From the NCBI GenBank assembly GCA_903940425.1, contig CAJAKX010000066.1, positions 1 through 34,431 on the forward strand: 34,431 nucleotides of DNA, in the 5' to 3' direction. The position numbers and the translations under genes were made by a program. The stretch is from an uncultured Opitutia bacterium. GTDB lineage: Bacteria; Verrucomicrobiota; Verrucomicrobiia; Opitutales; Opitutaceae. Below the pieces are notes generated by a model. The model did not search any database. It was not told the origin of the DNA and worked only from the letters and a program-made list of their open reading frames with translations. Below are positions 1 to 6,435 of this stretch, piece after piece; the first letter of the stretch is position 1, and every line of letters begins with the position of its first letter.

Positions 1-187
1 CGATCTTCCGGAAATCATTCACGGCGTGCGAGGCATTGGCGGCGCTGCCGCCGACGCCCAGAATGAAAAGGCGGCCGCCGCGCTCGCGCACGCCGCGCAG
101 TTCGGCGACGCATTTTTCGCAGTCGGCGGGATTGATCTTGGAAACGATCCCGGCGGTCTCCTTCAGGTGCTGGATGGAATAGGACAT
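1..187 (-). CDS. gmhA: SIS-domain phosphoheptose isomerase-like protein, N-terminal part (truncated by window edge)
   Basis: Not in the ORF track because it runs off the edge. Reverse complement from ATG at 187 reads MSYSIQHLKETAGIVSKINPADCEKCVAELRGVRERGGRLFILGVGGSAANASHAVNDFRKI, with the SIS/GmhA-type GxGGSAxNAxH motif. Neighbours hddA/hddC-like genes. Confidence 0.7.
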   Translation of the reverse strand, partial: MSYSIQHLKETAGIVSKINPADCEKCVAELRGVRERGGRLFILGVGGSAANASHAVNDFRKI

Positions 188-521
188 GGGTGGAGCAGAG
201 GCTGTTTTTGGGAGGGTGTTAAGCCGATTCTTGGCGGGACAAGCGGCGGCTGGCGTTGCCGGGATGCGGGAGCGCGGGGAAAGAAGCGCGGACGGGCGGT
301 GCGGTTAGCCGAATTTATCTCCATGGACGAGTTGGTGGAGCACGACCAGATTAAGTTGCGGCACACAAGAGAGCAGGAAGCCTGGGGCTGAAGGCGGTTT
401 GGAGAAATAGCAGGATGCTCGTGCTTCGTTCGCTCACCCCTTGGCCGAGTCGCGCCGCTCGATGAGGCGTGAGCGCTTTACCGTCTTGCCAATCTGGGGA
501 TGGCGCTCCTTGTTTCCAGCG

Positions 522-2912
522 ATGGGGATCAGCGAAGGCGCGAGCGAACAGCTCTCTTTGAAAGGTCGTGACTGGTTTGCGCTGGGCGTGTTCATGCTGG
601 CCGTCGCGGTGATGCTGGGCGGCTTGGCCTTCGAGGCTTCCGGCGGGCGCGTTGTGACGAGCAGCCCGGATGGCTATTATTCCTTGATGACCGACGCCCT
701 GCTTTCGGGGCAGCTGCATCTGAAGGTCGCGCCGCGGCCGGAGCTTATGAGGCTTTCGGACCCATACAACCCTGCACTCAATCAACCCTATCGGATGGGC
801 GACCTCAGTATGTATCGGGGCCGTTATTATTTCTACTGGGGATTGACGCCGGTCGTGCTGTTTTTCGCGCCGTTCCACTGGGTTACCGGGCGATTCCCGA
901 GCGAAGCACTGGCCTGTGCTTTTTTTGGCGCTGCTGCGTTGGGATGCATGGGCTGGCTTATTCTGGCTTTGCGCCGGCGGTATTTCCCCGGCGTGTCCGT
1001 GGTTCTGACGGTGTTGACACTGGGATGCGTGGCAGTGGCCTCGTTTCTCCCGCTGCTGGCGATGGGCAATAGCGTCTACGGTGTGCCGATCACGGCGGCG
1101 GCGTTTTGCCAGGCGCTGTTGTGGTGTTGCATTGCGCGGACCTTGCACGCCACGGAGCCGGCAGTCGGTTGGACGGTGGGGGCGGGCCTGGCCTTCGGCT
1201 TGGCAGTGGCTGCGAGACCAAACTACGTGCTCTGGTCAGTCGTGCTGATCTGGCCGTTGGTGGTTCTCTGCCAGAGGTATCCCGCTCGCAGGATGGCCCT
1301 CACTGCGGCGGCCGGCCTGCCTCCGCTTTTGACGATCGCCGTGATGCTGTGGCTGAATTGGCTGCGGTTTGGAAAATTGACGGAATTCGGCATGCACTAC
1401 CAGTTCACGGGGCCGGGGCAACCCGAGGTATTGTTCAGCTGGAAGTACATTCTGCCGAATCTGGGAGTCTATGCCTGGAACCCACCCGTACTGGTCCGGC
1501 TTTTCCCGTTCGTAACGACCATGGCGACGGGTCCGTTCGGGGTTTTCAGCGCACTCCCCGTCGTGTTTGGAGCCGCTGGGTTGCTGGGTTTTAGGTCGGC
1601 CAGGCCAGCGCTCACTGTGGCGGGGACGATTGCCCTGGCTGGGGTCGGCGGCTTGCTGGCAACCTGCGCATTTTTTGGCTGCGGGGGACGCTATCAAGTC
1701 GATTACCTGCCGGCGATGGTCACCGCCGGTGCCTTGGGCCTGCTGCTTTGGAGTGCGCGCCCCGGTCGCCTGCCACGATGGGCGGCGGGAGGAATTGCGG
1801 CCTTGGTGCTGCTCGTTTCCGGGGCCGTTGCCGCCATGCTGCAACTACAGGCTTGGGGTTCGCAAGGCGACCGCCTGCTGCCACTCTCGCGGCTATTCAA
1901 CCGGCCCGTTTTCTGGGTCGACGAGCTGATGGGGCGTACCTACGGCCCTGTGCAGGTCGAGTTCGAGCTGCCGCTGAACAAAGTGGGCGCGTTCGAGCCG
2001 GTGATCGCAACCGGTAACGGCATCCAGGGCGGTGAGTTGGTGTTTCTCAGTTATTTGGATGGGCAGCGTGTGCGCATCGGTTTTTTCCAGATGGGAACCA
2101 CGCACTGGCTATCCGAGCCGATGGCGGTCGATTTCACCCATCCGCACCGGATTGATGTCCAGCTGGGGGCATTTAACCCGCCGGGCTCGCATCCGGTCTT
2201 CGCCGACCAGCCGGCCAGGCGCCGGATCGAGGCGGAGCAGGCTGTCTTGATCGAATGGGACGGCCGGCCGATCTACCGCGCGAGCCTGGACTTTGGGATG
2301 CGCCATGGGGAGCGTTTCGTCATCGGGGAAAATCAGTTCTGGTCCGGAATCAGCGATGCCCGTTTCACCGGAAAAATCCTAACCGTCTGGCAATCGCCTT
2401 TCAAACTGAGTTCCGCCGCCCTGGGCCCGGCGCTTTACGGACCGTGGCGGATCAGGCTGCGGTTTCCAATAGATGCGAAGCCCGGCCGCTACGATCCCGT
2501 GCTGGTCAGTGGCGTCACTGGTGCAGGCGACTTCGTCAATGTTTTCTATCCCGAGCCAGGGAAAATCGCCTTCAGTCATGATGCCTGGGGATTCGGAGGG
2601 TGGGCTTCGCCCTCTATCATCGTAGATCTTGAAAAGGAGCATGTGATCGAGATCGACCACGGTGGACTTTATCCCGAACCGGACCGGGCACCGGCGGAAC
2701 TCGCGGCCGCGGCTCGCGCGATGCAAGATCGTGTTCGTATCACACTGGATGGCGTGGTGGTCATGGATGTGCCTCAGCAGACCTATCGAGCCCCTCCGGA
2801 GACTGTCACTGCGGGGGAGAATCGCCTGGGTGGGTCGAGCACGGCGGCGCGTTTTTCCGGCGTGTTGATTTCCGCGGAGCGAAGCCGGGTGGAGACCAGA
2901 CCCGGACCGTGA
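522..2912 (+). CDS. Polytopic membrane protein, GT-C glycosyltransferase-like (family A), with two C-terminal repeat modules
   Basis: ORF 441..2912; start at 522 (MGISEG) is plausible but uncertain. Many hydrophobic helices; motif DGYYSLMTDALLSGQ...SMYRGRYYFYWGLTPVVLFFAPF shared with the paralogs at 6436, 12197 and 18576. Confidence 0.75.
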   Translation: MGISEGASEQLSLKGRDWFALGVFMLAVAVMLGGLAFEASGGRVVTSSPDGYYSLMTDALLSGQLHLKVAPRPELMRLSDPYNPALNQPYRMGDLSMYRGRYYFYWGLTPVVLFFAPFHWVTGRFPSEALACAFFGAAALGCMGWLILALRRRYFPGVSVVLTVLTLGCVAVASFLPLLAMGNSVYGVPITAAAFCQALLWCCIARTLHATEPAVGWTVGAGLAFGLAVAARPNYVLWSVVLIWPLVVLCQRYPARRMALTAAAGLPPLLTIAVMLWLNWLRFGKLTEFGMHYQFTGPGQPEVLFSWKYILPNLGVYAWNPPVLVRLFPFVTTMATGPFGVFSALPVVFGAAGLLGFRSARPALTVAGTIALAGVGGLLATCAFFGCGGRYQVDYLPAMVTAGALGLLLWSARPGRLPRWAAGGIAALVLLVSGAVAAMLQLQAWGSQGDRLLPLSRLFNRPVFWVDELMGRTYGPVQVEFELPLNKVGAFEPVIATGNGIQGGELVFLSYLDGQRVRIGFFQMGTTHWLSEPMAVDFTHPHRIDVQLGAFNPPGSHPVFADQPARRRIEAEQAVLIEWDGRPIYRASLDFGMRHGERFVIGENQFWSGISDARFTGKILTVWQSPFKLSSAALGPALYGPWRIRLRFPIDAKPGRYDPVLVSGVTGAGDFVNVFYPEPGKIAFSHDAWGFGGWASPSIIVDLEKEHVIEIDHGGLYPEPDRAPAELAAAARAMQDRVRITLDGVVVMDVPQQTYRAPPETVTAGENRLGGSSTAARFSGVLISAERSRVETRPGP
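1944..2395 (+). repeat. C-terminal repeat module, copy 1 of 2
   Basis: GPVQVEFELPLNKVGAFEPVIATGNGIQGGELVFLSYLDGQRVRIGFFQMGTTHWLSEPMAVDF...HPVFAD...VLIEWDGRPIYRA...FVIGENQFW...FTGKI. Confidence 0.8.
2439..2885 (+). repeat. C-terminal repeat module, copy 2 of 2
   Basis: GPWRIRLRFPIDAKPGRYDPVLVSGVTGAGDFVNVFYPEPGKIAFSHDAWGFGGWASPSIIVDL...VRITLDGVVVMDV...VTAGENRLGGSSTAARFSGVLI. Confidence 0.8.
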
Positions 2913-3136
2913 TGAGCGGTCGGGAGCGCGCTAATTGGCCTATCGTGGCGAATGGGGATTGTACTCGGGCAGGGGCTTCGCTTACCGCAGGCGCCGGGAT
3001 AACAAGAGCACCAAAAGCGGTGCCGTAGACTGAGGATTCTGGGACGGCGGCAGCAGTCGCCTAAAGCTTTGTGTGCGCTAAGCGGTTATTCCCAGTATTG
3101 GGGGATCAGCTGCTCGGCGGGTTGAAATTCGCGGCT

Positions 3137-3153
3137 GTGAAATGTCATTTCAC
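3137..3153. repeat. Perfect inverted repeat GTGAAATG-T-CATTTCAC in convergent intergenic region
   Basis: 8-bp arms separated by a single base, read directly. Confidence 0.6.
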
Positions 3154-3170
3154 CCGTCGTACACGCGTGG

Positions 3171-3884
3171 CTATAAAGCGCCGGCGCGGAAGAGTCGGTC
3201 GAGCTCGGCGAGGCCCGCCGGGGAGCCGATTTCGTAGAATCGCTGCTTCACCTCATAGCCGGCGAGCTGATCTTGCGCGACGAGCCGGCCATAGACGGCC
3301 GCCAGATCCACGCTGTCATCGCGGGGCCAGCCGTCCAGGGCCCGGGCGCGGAGCAGGCCGAGTCCGTAGTCGATGTGATGCATCTGCGGCACCTTGTTTT
3401 TCTTGTCGTAGACCTTGATCCTTCCCTCGGCGAACCAGACGTTGCTGGTGTCGTAGCGCTCCTGGTTCTCGTAGACGGTCATCAGGCCGAGCCGGCCCGA
3501 GGCGAGGAAGCTGCGACCGACATCGAGGTAGTCGACAGGCAGATAAGAATCGCCATAAAGAATGTAGAACGCGTCGCCGAGACGCGGCAGGGCGCGGATG
3601 AGCGCGCCGCCGGTGCCGAGAAGTTTGGGGCCGTCGAACGAGTAATCGATGTGCACACCCCACTTGGCGCCGTCGCCGTAGCGGTCGACGACCATTTCTC
3701 CAAGGTGGCCCACGCAGAGCACGATCCGCCGGAGGCCGGCGTTTTTCAACAGGCGGAGCTGGTGCGAGAAGAACGGCTCGCCCGCGACCTCGACCAGCAG
3801 CTTCGGCACCTTTTCGGTGAGGGGTCGGAGCCGCTTGGCCAGGCCGCCGGCCAGGATGGCTACAGGGAGATCGGAAGGAGTCAT
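3171..3884 (-). CDS. hddC: Sugar-1-phosphate nucleotidyltransferase, D-glycero-D-manno-heptose-1-P guanylyltransferase-like
   Basis: N-terminus VAILAGGLAKRLRPLTEKVPKLLVEVAGEPFF (NTP_transferase signature), LGTGGAL, YGDSYLPVD; adjacent to the HddA-like kinase. Confidence 0.75.
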   Translation of the reverse strand: MTPSDLPVAILAGGLAKRLRPLTEKVPKLLVEVAGEPFFSHQLRLLKNAGLRRIVLCVGHLGEMVVDRYGDGAKWGVHIDYSFDGPKLLGTGGALIRALPRLGDAFYILYGDSYLPVDYLDVGRSFLASGRLGLMTVYENQERYDTSNVWFAEGRIKVYDKKNKVPQMHHIDYGLGLLRARALDGWPRDDSVDLAAVYGRLVAQDQLAGYEVKQRFYEIGSPAGLAELDRLFRAGAL

Positions 3885-3953
3885 GGAGATCCCGCGGACA
3901 CGCCGAAAAGAAAACCAACGGTGCCGTCCTGGGTGGGCTTGGCGAGCAGCATC

Positions 3954-4937
3954 CTAATTTTGCGTGACGACCTTGGTGCCTTCGAAGTCAAAGCGGAAGC
4001 GCACCTCCTGCAGGCCCTTCTCGCGCATGCCGTGGCGGAGCCGCGCCTTGTCGGCCGCGTAGAACATCAGGAAGCCGCCGCCGCCGGCCCCGATGAGCTT
4101 TCCCCCGAGCGCGCCGTGGGCCATGGCATAATCATACCACTCGTTGATGTGCGGGTTGCTCATGCCGGACGAGCGGGCCTTCTTGCGCTGCCAGTGCACG
4201 TCCATGAGGCGCGCGAACTCCTCGAGATTGCCGGCTTCCAAGGCGTCGAGCGACTTGTAGCCGAGCTCCTTCGTGAAGTGGAGGTTGTCGAGCATCGCCT
4301 GGTCGTTCTTTTTCGAACGGTCATTCTGATCCTTGAGGATCGTCGAGGCCGAGCGGGAGTAGCCGGTGAAGAACAGCAGCAGATTGTCCTCGAGGTTGAA
4401 ATGCGTCTCCTCGGAGAGGCGCACGGGGCGGTACTCGACGCGGCCGTCCTGGCGGAAGGTGAAGGCGGTGATGCCGCCGATGGCGGAGATGTACTGGTCC
4501 TGCTTGCCGATGGGTTCGCCCAGCCGGTTGATCTCGATGTCGCAGGCCTGCTCCGCCAGTTCGACGGGGGAAAGCAGGTTCTTCTTGTAGGCGTGCAGCG
4601 CCTTGAGCAGGGCGGTGGTGAAACTGCCGGAGGAGCCGAGGCCGGTGCCGCCCGGGATGTCCGCCATGGAGGTCAGCTCCAGGTGGGGATCGGTGATGCC
4701 CACGAGCTTCAACGCCTCGCGCACGATGGGATGTTCGATCTGGTCGACAGCCGAGACGCGCTCGAGCTTGGAATACTTGACGATGATCTCCTCCTGAAAC
4801 GTGCGGTGCTGGGTGATATAGACGTATTTGTCGACCGCCGCCGCGACGAGGAAACCGCCGTGTTCCCGGTAGTAGGAGGGCAGGTCGGTGCCGCCGCCGC
4901 CAAGGGAGACGCGCAGGGGGGAGCGGGTGATGATCAT
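3954..4937 (-). CDS. hddA: GHMP-family kinase, D-glycero-alpha-D-manno-heptose 7-phosphate kinase-like
   Basis: MIITRSPLRVSLGGGGTDLPSYYREHGGFLVAAAVDKYVYI and GGTGLGSSGSFTTALLKAL (GHMP ATP-binding motif), GGKLIGAGGGGFLMFY near the C-terminus. Confidence 0.8.
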   Translation of the reverse strand: MIITRSPLRVSLGGGGTDLPSYYREHGGFLVAAAVDKYVYITQHRTFQEEIIVKYSKLERVSAVDQIEHPIVREALKLVGITDPHLELTSMADIPGGTGLGSSGSFTTALLKALHAYKKNLLSPVELAEQACDIEINRLGEPIGKQDQYISAIGGITAFTFRQDGRVEYRPVRLSEETHFNLEDNLLLFFTGYSRSASTILKDQNDRSKKNDQAMLDNLHFTKELGYKSLDALEAGNLEEFARLMDVHWQRKKARSSGMSNPHINEWYDYAMAHGALGGKLIGAGGGGFLMFYAADKARLRHGMREKGLQEVRFRFDFEGTKVVTQN

Positions 4938-5000
4938 GGGTGAGGAAAAGCGGAAAAGCGGGCGCAGGGGAAGGGGAAAGCGCAGCCGCAGCGAGGCGCG

Positions 5001-6011
5001 TCACGCCTTGGGGTAGCCACACTGGCGGTAGATGGTCTCGACAATTTCGAGCGCTTGGATGCCTTCGCGCAGGCCGGGCGACGGTTCGCGCCCAAGGAGG
5101 AGGTCGTCGATGAAGGCGTTGGTCTCGAGCGACCAAGAGTCGTCGCCGTGCGGGTATTCCCAGACCTTGGTCTCCGGCGGCCCCATTTGCGGGAGCATCT
5201 TGTAGAAGGTCAGGCGTTCGGGGCCATAGCTGCCGCCGAGACCGTCGACGGCGATCTTTGCGTCGCGCCCATAGATTTCGAGTGAGAAGAGGTTTTTCCA
5301 CTCGGTGCAGCTCACGTGTAGCCACGCGGTCTGGCCGGCGGCGGTGCGCAGACTGAGGAAGGCGTTGTCGTCGACCGGCATGTCCCAGAAGTACGTGGCG
5401 CAATGGCCGTTGATGGCGGTGAAGTCGCCAAGGAACCAGCCGGCCAGATCGATGAGGTGCACGCCCTGGTCGATGAGTTCGCCGCCGCCGGAGAGCTTGG
5501 GATCGGCGCGCCACTCGCGGTCGTAGCCCTTGCGCCCGCCGTGGCCGTAGCGACCGCGCAGGAACATGAGCGGTCCGGCGGCTCCGGCGTCAATCAACTC
5601 GCGCGCCTTCCGGAGCGCCGGGTGGAAACGGTGGTTGTAGCCAAGTCGGACCTTGACGCCGGTTTTGGCAGCAGCGTCATGCACTTCCCGCAATTGGGCC
5701 GCGTTCAGCGCGCCGGGCTTCTCCACCAGCACGTGTTTACCAGCGCGGACGGCCGCGAGGCTGATGGGCGCGAGCGAGGCGTTCAGCGTGGAGACAACGA
5801 CGGCGTTGACCGCGGCGTCATGGAGGACGGTGGTGTAATCGGTGACCGCCTGACAGCCGGGCGTGGTCGTGGCGAGACTGGCGGCGCGGGCTGCATCCAG
5901 GTCGCAGGCATAAAGCAGGCGCGCGTTCTTCAAGGCGGCCGCGCGCTTGCGACCGATGAGACCGCAGCCGATGATGGCAAACCCGAGCGGGTTTTGCGAC
6001 TTGTCAGCCAT
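5001..6011 (-). CDS. Gfo/Idh/MocA-family oxidoreductase
   Basis: ORF to 6044; internal ATG at 6011 (MADKSQNPLGFAIIGCGLIGRKRAAAL) better fits a Rossmann N-terminus. Has EKPGALNAAQ and a Gfo/Idh-type C-terminal domain. Confidence 0.85.
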   Translation of the reverse strand: MADKSQNPLGFAIIGCGLIGRKRAAALKNARLLYACDLDAARAASLATTTPGCQAVTDYTTVLHDAAVNAVVVSTLNASLAPISLAAVRAGKHVLVEKPGALNAAQLREVHDAAAKTGVKVRLGYNHRFHPALRKARELIDAGAAGPLMFLRGRYGHGGRKGYDREWRADPKLSGGGELIDQGVHLIDLAGWFLGDFTAINGHCATYFWDMPVDDNAFLSLRTAAGQTAWLHVSCTEWKNLFSLEIYGRDAKIAVDGLGGSYGPERLTFYKMLPQMGPPETKVWEYPHGDDSWSLETNAFIDDLLLGREPSPGLREGIQALEIVETIYRQCGYPKA

Positions 6012-6036
6012 AGCGCGCAGCCTTTGCTTGGGACGG

Positions 6037-6429
6037 ATGGTCAATCAAGACTTATTTCGGCGCGTGGTGCGGTTCTGTGTGGTTGGCAGCATAGTAATGG
6101 TGTCTTTTGCCTTCCTAAACTGGCTGTTTGGCCACTGGATGGGGAAACAGGCGGCCTTTCTGCTGGCGTATTCCCCGGCGCTGGCGCTCCATTTCTCCCT
6201 CAACAAATGGTGGACTTTCGGCTGTGAGCGCACAGACATGGCGCGGCAGATCGGAGAGTATCTCGTGATGGTGGTGGTGACGTTTGTCATCCAGTGGACG
6301 ATCTTTACCGCGTTGATAGCCTGGACGCCGATGCCCGGCTGGCTGGCCGCCGCGGCGGCCAACGCCGCGCAAATGTTGGTCACCTTTGTCGCCATGCAGC
6401 GCAAGGTGTTCGCCAGCGCGTCCCAGTAG
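6037..6429 (+). CDS. GtrA-like small membrane protein (polyprenyl-phosphate-sugar flippase family)
   Basis: MVNQDLFRRVVRFCVVGSIVMVSFAFLNWLFGHWMGKQAAFLLAYSPALALHFSLNKWWTFG...; FxxNxxWTF-type GtrA motif and about 4 TM segments. Start at 6037 within ORF 5947..6429. Confidence 0.75.
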   Translation: MVNQDLFRRVVRFCVVGSIVMVSFAFLNWLFGHWMGKQAAFLLAYSPALALHFSLNKWWTFGCERTDMARQIGEYLVMVVVTFVIQWTIFTALIAWTPMPGWLAAAAANAAQMLVTFVAMQRKVFASASQ

Positions 6430-6435
6430 CCCGGG

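Noticed and set aside
3008-3023. Hairpin gcacc-aaaagc-ggtgc as a terminator
   Set aside because: Only a 5-bp stem and no T-tract on either strand; not enough to call a terminator.
3273-4943. 556-aa plus-strand ORF across hddC/hddA
   Set aside because: Spans two well-recognised minus-strand genes and the intergenic gap; translation lacks motifs. GC-driven open frame.
4321-5514. 397-aa minus-strand ORF in an alternate frame of the oxidoreductase/hddA
   Set aside because: Arg/Pro-rich out-of-frame translation overlapping two real genes on the same strand.
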